In this document: one piece after another, positions 8,709 through 15,778 of the stretch
Layout: each line of letters opens with the position of its first letter
How positions within the stretch are numbered: the first letter of the stretch is position 1
From: a virus
Strand: one strand, 5' to 3'
Virus record (IMG/VR): IMGVR_UViG_3300025141_000729
Location: 1 to 24,290 of that record
DNA length: 24,290 nt
Position numbers and translations under genes: made by a program
The notes under the pieces: model-generated
The model's input: the letters and a program-made list of their open reading frames with translations, nothing else
The model's database searches: none
Told to the model about the DNA's origin: nothing

Positions 8709-8927
8709 TTAGTAATTAGATTGCTCTTTTGCCTTTAGACGTCTCAAAACTGCTTTTCTCTTTTTTTCTAAGCGTCGTTTTTTAGCGCTTGGCTTTTCAT
8801 AATATCTTCTTGAACGGACATCATCGAGGATGCCCTCTTTCTTGACCTTACGAGAAAATCTTTTTACAGTTCTCTCGATAGATTCTCTATCTTTTGGTTT
8901 TATTTGTACATGTACTGGTTTGCTCAT
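8709..8927 (-). CDS. rpsU: Ribosomal protein bS21 homologue
   Basis: A 72-residue, strongly basic protein, the same size as bacterial bS21 (71 residues in E. coli). It has the family hallmarks in order: a polar N-terminus (VHVQIKPKDRESIE), RFSRKVKKEGILDDVRSR (about residues 24-41), the signature RRYYEKPSAKKRR (about 40-52), and a lysine/arginine-rich helical tail. bS21 sits on the small-subunit platform near the mRNA Shine-Dalgarno helix. Phage-encoded bS21 proteins are known from marine phages, including a pelagiphage, and some have been shown to enter bacterial ribosomes. Its ATG overlaps the TGA of the preceding gene in an ATGA arrangement, so it should be translated together with the protease-core genes, that is, late. 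No truncation or missing core residue was seen. Confidence 0.92.
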   Translation of the reverse strand: MSKPVHVQIKPKDRESIERTVKRFSRKVKKEGILDDVRSRRYYEKPSAKKRRLEKKRKAVLRRLKAKEQSNY

Positions 8928-9352
8928 TTGTCGTTACCTGCTAATGTTTTCCAAGTTCTTGTATTTCCCATAAGTGAGGAGATGTCTATTCCTGCATCTT
9001 CTGGGTCAGTACCAGCAAGAGCGCCGTGGTCAGGGCCTGAAGTTGATGCCATTGGCTTTGTTCCCTCAAAAAGGTCTACGCCATTGTAAGAAGATTGGCC
9101 AATGGCGTTGAGCATCTTCTCTCTGGTCTCTTTCATCTTGCTGTTTCGTGCTGCTTCAGCTTTAGCGAGACGTTGGTCTTCTTGTGCCTCTTGAAGCTTT
9201 GGAGGGGCTGCGTTCAGGGTTGGGGTTGAAATAGCTACGCCGGTTACAACCTCTGCAATAATACCTGATAGAACTCCATCCTCAAAGATTACTTCTTTGA
9301 TACATTCTTTGATAAGCGGCTTCAATACTTTTTTTAATTCTGTTTTTTTCAT
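8924..9352 (-). CDS. Unassigned protein, possible prohead core/internal protein
   Basis: I do not recognise a family with known function. The 142-residue protein starts with a lysine-rich amphipathic helix (MKKTELKKVLKPLIKECIKE) followed by VIFEDGVLSGIIAEVV; I-K-E, I-F-E and similar tripeptides fit the cleavage pattern of gp21-type proteases. Residues 45-80 are Ala/Glu/Lys-rich and probably helical, and the rest is low-complexity Gly/Asp/Ser with a final TWKTLAGNDK. Its ATG overlaps the protease TGA (ATGA), and its own TGA overlaps the bS21 ATG. In T4, small core proteins gp67 and gp68 are encoded beside the protease, so a comparable core role is possible, but no similarity to them can be shown by eye. 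Confidence 0.8.
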   Translation of the reverse strand: MKKTELKKVLKPLIKECIKEVIFEDGVLSGIIAEVVTGVAISTPTLNAAPPKLQEAQEDQRLAKAEAARNSKMKETREKMLNAIGQSSYNGVDLFEGTKPMASTSGPDHGALAGTDPEDAGIDISSLMGNTRTWKTLAGNDK

Positions 9353-9954
9353 TTCTCGTCTCTAATGATGTCGTTTAGAAGTCTGTTGATTTTATCAGCC
9401 TTGGTGTAAATGTTTGGCTCTTTGCCCTCTTTCATCATAAAGGCTCCTGTAGTGGATGGCTCGGATACGAAGTCAAAGCAGATAAGTTGGAAATCGTCTT
9501 CAACGATTGTTTGCCCTGCTCGCTCGCTTACAGATCCCAAACCTCTGGATGAGATTCCCAACTTCACTTTTGCCTTAACAAGGGATTTCAAAACTTGGCC
9601 TGATGGCGTGTCTAAAATCTGGACTTTGCCCATCAAAGCACTGCCGTCCCACCACATGTCTATAACAAGGTGGGAGGCGTTTGCTAAATTAACTACTGAT
9701 GAATCTGGGTGATCTAACTCTCCAAGTGCTCGTCTTTCTTTTACCAATTTGGTGTAGTTCTCAGCTTCTCGTCTAAGAACCCCTTCTGGATAAACTCGTC
9801 CATTTCCGTTTTGCTCTCCAAAACGTTGCATAACTCCTGTTAAATAACAAGCGTCATTGTCACGCATCTGTCTCTTTTCGTCTTCTGTGAGAAGGTCTTC
9901 ACAAATGCCGCCTTCACATAACTCATAAAACTCACTTAGAATCATTTTACCCAT
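9349..9954 (-). CDS. 21: Prohead core protease, gp21-like
   Basis: Serine protease that cleaves scaffold, capsid and core proteins during head maturation. It has 201 residues against 212 in T4. The family motifs are all visible: NGNGRVYPEGVL (about residues 49-60), ALGELDHPDSS with the probable catalytic His82, MGKVQILDTPSGQ (about 108-120), LGISSRGLGSV with the probable catalytic Ser (135 or 136), and DFQLICFDFVSEPST (about 154-168). The L-S-E, I-C-E and L-T-E tripeptides near the N-terminus could serve self-cleavage. The start ATG at 9954 has GAGG 11 bases upstream; an in-frame ATG at residue 4 would be closer to the next gene but farther from that site. It heads a coupled set with the next two genes and follows a 93-base gap holding two hairpins. 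Confidence 0.93.
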   Translation of the reverse strand: MGKMILSEFYELCEGGICEDLLTEDEKRQMRDNDACYLTGVMQRFGEQNGNGRVYPEGVLRREAENYTKLVKERRALGELDHPDSSVVNLANASHLVIDMWWDGSALMGKVQILDTPSGQVLKSLVKAKVKLGISSRGLGSVSERAGQTIVEDDFQLICFDFVSEPSTTGAFMMKEGKEPNIYTKADKINRLLNDIIRDEK

Positions 9955-9980
9955 AATAATTTATTCCTCGATTGAAAATA

Positions 9981-10018
9981 GCGGTCGCTAACCGCACGTT
10001 TATGCTGCCTTTGCAGCA
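9981..10018 (-). promoter_or_regulatory. Two hairpins in the leader/gap before the protease gene
   Basis: In the 93-base gap between 10048 and 9954 the minus strand folds as TGCTGC-AAAG-GCAGCA (10018-10003, six pairs, four-base loop) and then GCGGT-TAGCG-ACCGC (9995-9981, five GC-rich pairs). The second stem is followed by TATTTTC, so it could work as a short terminator for the upstream genes, or both could belong to the 5' leader of the protease transcript. CTATTT after the second stem recalls the recurrent promoter-like motif but lacks its leading A. Confidence 0.5.
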
Positions 10019-10047
10019 GCGTCTCACTGGTTGTAACATCCATTTAC

Positions 10048-10335
10048 TCATTTAGCTTCTCCAACTTGTAATCCAGTATCACCAAACAACATACATAAAA
10101 CATAAGAAGTTCCTGATGAGATGCATCCTAAAATAAATGCGTTCGCCAGATTATAATCAAATGTAAATAGTTCCGTATAGTTGTTTATACCGAAAAGAAG
10201 GCAACCAGACCAGAACCCAATGCACATAGGGCAATGGAAGAATTTACTTTTGGGACGAATCCTATCAAATATACTTCCGTATATTAGGATTTGTGTCATA
10301 CCAAAGGTGCATAAAATGAAATAAAGTAGTTCCAA
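10048..10335 (-). CDS. Small membrane protein with CPMCIGFW motif
   Basis: A 95-residue protein with probable membrane segments at about residues 3-20 and 65-85 and a hydrophobic stretch around 38-50. The central motif HCPMCIGFWSG (about residues 34-44) resembles the C-x2-C-x-GFW signature of small phage and bacterial membrane proteins of the DUF1360 type; that label is from memory. Function unknown. The likely start is TTG at 10335, because no upstream ATG is in frame and the first internal ATG (residue 13) would remove the first membrane segment; GGTGA lies just before the TTG. It follows the preceding stop by about 10 bases, within the head gene cluster, but nothing ties it to head assembly. 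Confidence 0.75.
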   Translation of the reverse strand: MELLYFILCTFGMTQILIYGSIFDRIRPKSKFFHCPMCIGFWSGCLLFGINNYTELFTFDYNLANAFILGCISSGTSYVLCMLFGDTGLQVGEAK

Positions 10336-10345
10336 ACGTCACCAA

Positions 10346-10891
10346 TTAAAAACGATACATGTAGTTCAGACCGTATGGACCTCGGATCCAACCTGGGCGC
10401 ATTCCACCTTTCTCTACTTCTTGCGGGACTTCACCAAGTCTGGTTGAGTCCTCTTCGTCGGGGTCTGTAAGTCTATCGACAGTATTAGCCTCTACCCTAT
10501 CATAGGCGTAGTATGGCTTTTCTTTCTCAATAAATTTACTGATTGAGAATAATGTTGCATTGACGGCGCTTAGATCTTCTCTGAGAGGAGCGCCCAACTT
10601 TGCCTCCATAGAACCGTAAATATTTCCACCTTGCGTAGTTCCTAATTCCAAGACGCCGTGGTCTCTAAGGAAAAAGAATAATCTGTCTTGTGCGGCGTAC
10701 ACTCTATCGTTAACTAACTCTTTTGGAAAAGCGACGACTTTGTTTTTATTTGGCATTACAACAATGTCCATCTCTTCATGATCAAAAATCATAATGTTTC
10801 CATCAAGAGTTTTTCTTGCTTGGAGAGTAATGGTCTCTTTGACTGTTCCGACCTCTACTGTGCTAGGATTTATTTTAACTGTTATCGCCAT
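10346..10891 (-). CDS. Unassigned protein in the portal-protease interval
   Basis: I do not recognise a family of known function. The 181-residue soluble protein opens with a beta-rich region (AITVKINPSTVEVGTVKETI, then IMIFDHEEMDIVVMP), continues with a helical region around RVYAAQDRLFFFLRDHGVLELG (about residues 63-84), and ends in a Gly/Pro/Trp/Tyr-rich tail (GMRPGWIRGPYGLNYMYRF). A C-terminal aromatic tail of this kind is common in virion assembly proteins that dock on a partner, which is only suggestive. Its ATG overlaps the end of the upstream 280-residue gene by 17 bases, so the two are probably co-translated between the portal and the protease. Confidence 0.8.
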   Translation of the reverse strand: MAITVKINPSTVEVGTVKETITLQARKTLDGNIMIFDHEEMDIVVMPNKNKVVAFPKELVNDRVYAAQDRLFFFLRDHGVLELGTTQGGNIYGSMEAKLGAPLREDLSAVNATLFSISKFIEKEKPYYAYDRVEANTVDRLTDPDEEDSTRLGEVPQEVEKGGMRPGWIRGPYGLNYMYRF

Positions 10892-11717
10892 TATTAATTT
10901 CTTTCACCAAGCTTTGAATTTTCAAGACCCTTTTGAGTAAAGCGTCGTTGATTGTTTTTGTGCTGAAACTTTCAACAATCTTTAAAACTGTCTTTGTTTT
11001 CTCTAACATATCCTCGTCTTCTTTTATTTCAAGAGAAGAGAGTGATTGCTGGATTTTACTTTTCAATCTTCCAATCTCTTCGTTGAGATGAATTTTAAAC
11101 TCGACACCATTGTCCAAGAAGGAGACGATGTATTTGTTAAGAAGCTGCTTTTGCTCTTCCAGAAGCTTGCTTCCGTACTCTGCGTTGAACTTCTTTACGA
11201 ATGTCTTGTAAGTGATGTTGTCGATTGTATCAAGGTTCTGAGCTTTCTTTTGCTCTGGGGATGATACCATCGTTCTCATCATTGTCTCCTCAAGGAGAAC
11301 TCTTTCTTTTGTTGTAGCCTCACCATTAAAGATTTGATAAATGGTGGCCAAGCTTTTATAATTTGGAACAAAACTTGAATAAGATTGTTTAGAGAGGCTT
11401 TGGTTGATTTTCTTGATAAGTGTGGTCTGTTCACTGAACAACCCTTTCTTATCTAATCCATCATGTTGCTTTCTAATCTCAAAGATAAGCTTCTCTGCTG
11501 AGTGTGGAGACATGTTGTATGTTTCACACAGTTGCTTGTAGAGCTTTAGTTCCTTCCCCATGAGTGTGTCTCTGTGGAAGTGCTCTTTAATCATTCCCAT
11601 AATTTTATTTTTTAACTCTTCGTTCTTTTTTACGACCGACTTGGTCAGTTCTCTAACCAACATCTCGTAAAGAAAAGCGGTGTTTCTTTTTTTATTATGC
11701 TTCAGTTTTGACTTCAA
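10875..11717 (-). CDS. Unassigned helical protein overlapping the portal gene; probable TTG start
   Basis: A 280-residue, lysine-rich, mostly helical protein without recognised catalytic motifs. The N-terminus has HNKKRNTAFLYEMLVREL (about residues 7-24), followed by charged helices; the last third contains further coiled-coil-like stretches. The reading frame opens with TTG at 11717, inside the last codons of the portal gene (23-base overlap); a GGAGA site lies 9 bases upstream. The first internal ATG (residue 19) has no good ribosome site and would cut into the NTAFLYEMLV block, so the TTG start is preferred. Position directly after the portal suggests a head-assembly role, but this is inference. 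Confidence 0.8.
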   Translation of the reverse strand: MKSKLKHNKKRNTAFLYEMLVRELTKSVVKKNEELKNKIMGMIKEHFHRDTLMGKELKLYKQLCETYNMSPHSAEKLIFEIRKQHDGLDKKGLFSEQTTLIKKINQSLSKQSYSSFVPNYKSLATIYQIFNGEATTKERVLLEETMMRTMVSSPEQKKAQNLDTIDNITYKTFVKKFNAEYGSKLLEEQKQLLNKYIVSFLDNGVEFKIHLNEEIGRLKSKIQQSLSSLEIKEDEDMLEKTKTVLKIVESFSTKTINDALLKRVLKIQSLVKEINNGDNS

Positions 11718-13602
11718 CTTTCTTTGTCTCCAATTCGTTAATAAGTTTGCGAACTTGATTGTTTACTTCAAACAGCTTTTGCTCTTCCTTATAAGTAGTA
11801 TCAAGTTCTTCATAAGTTAGATTTGCGATGCTCTTCAATTCGGAATAGCCTGGATTGCGAACGTATGAGTTATTTTTACCATAGTTGCTTGCACTCTTGG
11901 CTTTCATCCCCTGAAGTCTTCCGCCTGCTGATCTGCGGTCATCGTGACCTTTACGCTTGTACTTTGCCCCTTTCCAACCTGGCTTAGTGTATTCGTCATT
12001 TCGCTTTGCCGGGGCGGCGAGAAGTGGGCTTTCATCTTCTGCCTCGGGCTCTTCTGCTGGCTCATCAAGGTCCAGTTCAGGCTCGTCATCTAGGCCAAAG
12101 TCTTCATCGCCAAAGGCGTCGGTTTCCAAGTCTCCACCGGCTGCTGCCGCCTCAAGATCTGCCTCACCTTCTATTTCAAGGCTGGCCTCAAGTTTGCGGT
12201 CGGTGAACATCTCTCTCTGGTTGCGGAGGAACTCTTCCTCAGACATCCCAAAGAGATGATGGGCAATCCATCGCTTACTGAAGAAGCCTTCGGTTGCTGC
12301 GGAGGCAGCGTCGAATTTAGATCTCCACGTTTCAAGCTCTTGAAGTTGAGCAATCTTGGAAGGGTTATTCAAAGATAGTTTGAAAGAGAGTAGGTCCTCT
12401 CCACGGAAGCCGAGAGTGTAGAGGTGGATAACTCCAATCTTCTCTAATTCTGCGATGACTGCTCTTTGAAGCCTCTGGATGGTTCGGGCGAAGCGAATGT
12501 CCTTCTGTGCGAGGGTTGCTTTGTCCTCGTCAGCACCTTCACCACGGAACAAGTAGGCTTGCGGGACCTTGAGGGCTGCGAATAGTTTGTCCTTCAGATA
12601 CTTGACGTCATCAATGTCTCCGGTGTAAGTTCCACCTGGGAGGGTCTCTACCCTTGTTGAGACGCCTGCACGGGAAGGAATGAAGTAATCCTCCTCGATG
12701 CTCGTTGGGTTATAGCGTAGGTCAACTCTACCTGTGTTGGAATCTACAACTTGGTTACGCTTCATTTGCGTTACAACCTTCTGCATATACTGCTCAACAT
12801 CGTTAGGAGCAATGTTTCCAACATCAACGTAGAAGACTCTACGCTCCGGTGAACGAACAATACGATAAGCCATCACTGCATCTTCAAGGAGGACCAGTTG
12901 TCTCCAAATACGACGGGAGGCTTCTAATACGGATGTTCCGTATGGGGTGTATTTGTCGTTCCCCAGAATTCTAAAATGGGCAATCTGCCAATTCTCAAAT
13001 GTTAAACCACCTGAGTTCCACTGATACTGGACGTAATTAGGATTTGTTTTATCTTCACCCTCCAGTCTTTCAATCTCGCCAGAAGGCATACCGATTACAT
13101 TGGTAATACCGTCTTTGTCGTCAATGTCGAGGTAAAGGAAGAAGTCTCCATACTTACACATTGAACGGGACCAGCCAAACAAATTTGATTCAAGGTTGAT
13201 AACGCTCTGAAATAGAGTGTTGAGAATCATTTTGATTTCTTCGTTGGGGCAACTGATAGACAGGAGAGGTTGAAGTTCTGATGAAGTCGTCATCTCGTCT
13301 GCATAGATGTCCAAAGACGAAGCAATGATTGGCTCATACTCCATTTGATTGAAGTCTGAGTATCTATCCACTCGGTTTTGTGCCGCCAAGAGATTGGAGG
13401 TCATGTTGGCGAAAGGATCGTATGCTACTTTCTTGAACTGTTGTCCACTGGCTGAAGTAAACTTGTACTTGTCCATTTGGATTCTTGGCTCTCGCCTTGG
13501 AATCTGCTGTCTGTAATTTACAATTGGTCCAGAGAATAAGCGGGTTAGTCTCTTAAAAAGTGCAGAGTCTTTGTTTCTCGTATTATCGTCTTTTCCAGCC
13601 AT
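11695..13602 (-). CDS. 20: Portal vertex protein, gp20-like
   Basis: Forms the dodecameric ring at one vertex through which DNA is packaged and to which the neck attaches. The first 480 or so residues match the gp20 pattern: NQMEYEPIIASSLDIYADEM (about residues 85-104), then GDFFLYLDI, the segment YTPYGTSVLEASRRIWRQL (about 217-236), VRSPERRVFYVDVGN (about 249-263), and TYTGDIDDVKYLKDKLF with ALKVPQAYLFRGEG. The 635 residues exceed T4 gp20 (524); the excess is a C-terminal tail that is first very acidic (Asp/Glu-rich, about 485-545) and then basic (KPGWKGAKYKRKGHDDRR) before a short helical end. The gene follows the terminase stop by 8 bases. Confidence 0.95.
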   Translation of the reverse strand: MAGKDDNTRNKDSALFKRLTRLFSGPIVNYRQQIPRREPRIQMDKYKFTSASGQQFKKVAYDPFANMTSNLLAAQNRVDRYSDFNQMEYEPIIASSLDIYADEMTTSSELQPLLSISCPNEEIKMILNTLFQSVINLESNLFGWSRSMCKYGDFFLYLDIDDKDGITNVIGMPSGEIERLEGEDKTNPNYVQYQWNSGGLTFENWQIAHFRILGNDKYTPYGTSVLEASRRIWRQLVLLEDAVMAYRIVRSPERRVFYVDVGNIAPNDVEQYMQKVVTQMKRNQVVDSNTGRVDLRYNPTSIEEDYFIPSRAGVSTRVETLPGGTYTGDIDDVKYLKDKLFAALKVPQAYLFRGEGADEDKATLAQKDIRFARTIQRLQRAVIAELEKIGVIHLYTLGFRGEDLLSFKLSLNNPSKIAQLQELETWRSKFDAASAATEGFFSKRWIAHHLFGMSEEEFLRNQREMFTDRKLEASLEIEGEADLEAAAAGGDLETDAFGDEDFGLDDEPELDLDEPAEEPEAEDESPLLAAPAKRNDEYTKPGWKGAKYKRKGHDDRRSAGGRLQGMKAKSASNYGKNNSYVRNPGYSELKSIANLTYEELDTTYKEEQKLFEVNNQVRKLINELETKKVEVKTEA

Positions 13603-13610
13603 TATTTATT

Positions 13611-15185
13611 TTATCCTTTAATAATCCAACTAAATTCTTGGTATTGTTTTATTGTATCACGATCTTTAACAGGTTTATAGCCATTCATACCAGAAACTGT
13701 GGTATTCATTGTTTTATTTGTTTTTACCATCGCTCCTAACATCGCCTTCTTATACTCTATGTCCTTCTTGCTCTCAACGAATGCTGTATCACGCACCCAA
13801 CAACCGATTGCGAAAGCCATAATCAAGTCGTCGTTGTAACTTCTCATTGATTGAGCTTTGCCATTGTTCCAAACAAAAGTCTTGAACTCGTTGTAAAGTC
13901 TGGAAGAATACGTTTTAATTAGTTTATTTCTCATAAATTCTTCCATCTTCGCAATAATCATAGGTCTTGTCTTGAGGGAAGTTGTAAAACCAGCAACTGC
14001 GGAGTTGATTCCCTCTGCGGTGTATTGGTCAACGTATTCGTGAGTTGATTTGATAGAGTGATAAATGTTTGGGTATTCCATTTCTTTCAGTTTGTCAAGC
14101 ACTGTGAAGCCTACAGAGTTGTTTTCTACAACAATCATACAGTCTCCGAACTCTTTTCCTGCGTCGGCTAGGACATTGGCGAAGACGTCTGGGGTTACCT
14201 TTCCTTGATACTCTCCGACAATCTCCATCGTGTCTAACTTGAAAATGTGAAATACTGAAAAGTCTTTTCCGTCTCCTCTCGCAACGTCTGCTGCTAAGAG
14301 ATAGGAAGCCTCGTTCTGATGTTCTTCCCAAATCCAGAAGTTTCGGTCAAAACCTGCTCTGTATTTTGGTTCTTTGGCCATCTCTCCAATTCTCTTTAGA
14401 TCGTCTGGATGGATAACTGTCTCACCGGAGGTATTGAAATTACACTCTAATTCCTGTGCGATCTGACGGCGGGACATATTTCGTGTCTCTTTCTCAAACC
14501 ACGCTTGGTCACGGTCGGGGTGAACGTCCCACATAAGGAGGGTTGGATGGAAGTCGTTTGCTTGGTGCTCGGAATCGACATAGGTTTGATGAAACCAGTT
14601 TCCTACTCCGTTGGGAGTGGAAAGAGCGATACAGCGACCACCTGTTGACAGTGTGGGGTACAAACCGGTCCAAAGCTCTGTAAGACCTTCAACGTGAGCA
14701 GCCTCGTCTACAACGAGTAGAGAGAGTGCTTCTGAACGACCAGCGTCGCCTGAAGTGGATGAAGCCTTGATTTGTGAACCATTGTCTAACTCAAAGCTTG
14801 CTCGGTTGTCTATCTCAACGTCTGAGATTCTAATCCAGGGAGGCAGGTTCTTGATGATGGCTTTCGTCTTCTTTACAAGATTTGCTGCTGTTCCGAACTT
14901 CGTAGCCATAACGAGGATGTTTTTGTCCCTGTGGAACATCATCATCCAAGCAACATAAGCCGCTGTAATCGTTGAGATGCCTAACTGTCTCGCTTTGAGG
15001 ATAATGTTAAAGCGATAGTCGTTAAAGTCTCTTACTAAATCTTCCTGGTAGTCGTATAGTTTAAACGGAACCAGCCCGTGCATCGGGTGGGAGATTTTAG
15101 CGTAGTTGTTGATGAAGTAATTTGGATCTTTACCACACTTGACGATTTCTGCAAGTATTTCTTTTTTGGATAATTGGTAGGACAT
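13611..15185 (-). CDS. 17: Terminase large subunit, gp17-like
   Basis: ATP-driven DNA packaging motor with a headful-cutting nuclease. It has 524 residues against 610 in T4. The ATPase domain has a Walker A-type KARQLGIST (residues 64-72, the variant form seen in T4-like terminases), Walker B LLVVDEAAH with D160 and E161, and motif III STPNG (189-193). The nuclease domain shows acidic residues in LLAADVARGDGKD (D300), VVENNSVG (E354) and SYNDDLIMAF (D452/D453), the RNase H-like triad. No active-site residue is missing. It directly precedes the portal gene, unlike T4 where gp17 precedes the sheath. No recognisable small terminase (gp16) is seen; the 172-residue gene just upstream is the only positional candidate. 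Confidence 0.96.
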   Translation of the reverse strand: MSYQLSKKEILAEIVKCGKDPNYFINNYAKISHPMHGLVPFKLYDYQEDLVRDFNDYRFNIILKARQLGISTITAAYVAWMMMFHRDKNILVMATKFGTAANLVKKTKAIIKNLPPWIRISDVEIDNRASFELDNGSQIKASSTSGDAGRSEALSLLVVDEAAHVEGLTELWTGLYPTLSTGGRCIALSTPNGVGNWFHQTYVDSEHQANDFHPTLLMWDVHPDRDQAWFEKETRNMSRRQIAQELECNFNTSGETVIHPDDLKRIGEMAKEPKYRAGFDRNFWIWEEHQNEASYLLAADVARGDGKDFSVFHIFKLDTMEIVGEYQGKVTPDVFANVLADAGKEFGDCMIVVENNSVGFTVLDKLKEMEYPNIYHSIKSTHEYVDQYTAEGINSAVAGFTTSLKTRPMIIAKMEEFMRNKLIKTYSSRLYNEFKTFVWNNGKAQSMRSYNDDLIMAFAIGCWVRDTAFVESKKDIEYKKAMLGAMVKTNKTMNTTVSGMNGYKPVKDRDTIKQYQEFSWIIKG

Positions 15186-15205
15186 TCAATACCTTTGATC
15201 TCCGA

Positions 15206-15724
15206 TTACTTCTTACCCATAGCAATCCAACTTTTCATTGCTTCGTAAAGTCTCTCATCAGAGGATTTGATTGTAGCTGTTGGAAGAACTCCCTCTAAAC
15301 CACCAATCATAAAGTATTGTTTTGCTTCAACCCATGTTCTCATACGATTCATGTGTTGAACAAAAATGTGTGGCTCACCCTCTTTTTTTAAAGTGAGGGT
15401 GTTTCCAGTGATTTTCTTATATTCTTTTTTAAGATACTCGGAGATGTCTTTCAGTTGTTGTTCAATGTCTGCTTCGAACTTATTTCTGTTGTGGGTATCT
15501 CTTAATTGGCATTCACCGTGGTACTTGAGGCAAAGTCTGCTACCGTGGAACTGGACATTGAAACCGTCAAGGATGCGAGCATCAATGTTGATGTCTCCAT
15601 CTTCTCTTTTCAAGCCTGCTTCACGAGCCTCACCGTCGTGTGAAATTCGTGTGTCGTGTGAACCATCATAGGCATTTGCTGCTGCTTGTGCGATGCCCTG
15701 GATTACGTCTAATACTGTCGCCAT
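15206..15724 (-). CDS. Unassigned protein upstream of the terminase
   Basis: A 172-residue soluble protein I cannot assign. It opens with a helical stretch (MATVLDVIQGIAQAAANAYD), followed by HDTRISHDGEAREAGLKRED and a likely beta region around GFNVQFHGSRLCLKYHGEC (about residues 54-72). The middle has helix-forming KFEADIEQQLKDISEYLKKE and the end has MRTWVEAKQYFMIGG. It occupies the slot of the small terminase (20 bases before gp17), but no helix-turn-helix or other small-terminase mark is evident, so I leave the function open; a packaging or virion role is equally possible. A GGGAG site stands 5 bases before the ATG, and a promoter-like motif lies 21 bases upstream. Confidence 0.8.
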   Translation of the reverse strand: MATVLDVIQGIAQAAANAYDGSHDTRISHDGEAREAGLKREDGDINIDARILDGFNVQFHGSRLCLKYHGECQLRDTHNRNKFEADIEQQLKDISEYLKKEYKKITGNTLTLKKEGEPHIFVQHMNRMRTWVEAKQYFMIGGLEGVLPTATIKSSDERLYEAMKSWIAMGKK

Positions 15725-15745
15725 TTATGATCTCCCATAGTTTTA

Positions 15746-15759
15746 CTATTATAAGTAGT
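15746..15759 (-). promoter_or_regulatory. Promoter-like motif upstream of the pre-terminase gene
   Basis: The minus strand reads ACTACTTATAATAG, ending 21 bases before the ATG at 15724, in a 54-base gap. It contains TATAAT. Together with the site at 22544-22557 it best matches the shared pattern ACTAnTTATAATA. No convincing -35 hexamer was seen at normal spacing, which fits a phage-modified or late promoter better than a plain sigma70 one. Confidence 0.45.
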
Positions 15760-15778
15760 TTGCTGTCTTTACAAATGC

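Noticed and set aside
15206-15724. Calling the gene before the terminase the small terminase (gp16)
   Set aside because: Only position supports it. No helix-turn-helix or coiled-coil oligomerisation pattern typical of gp16 could be seen.
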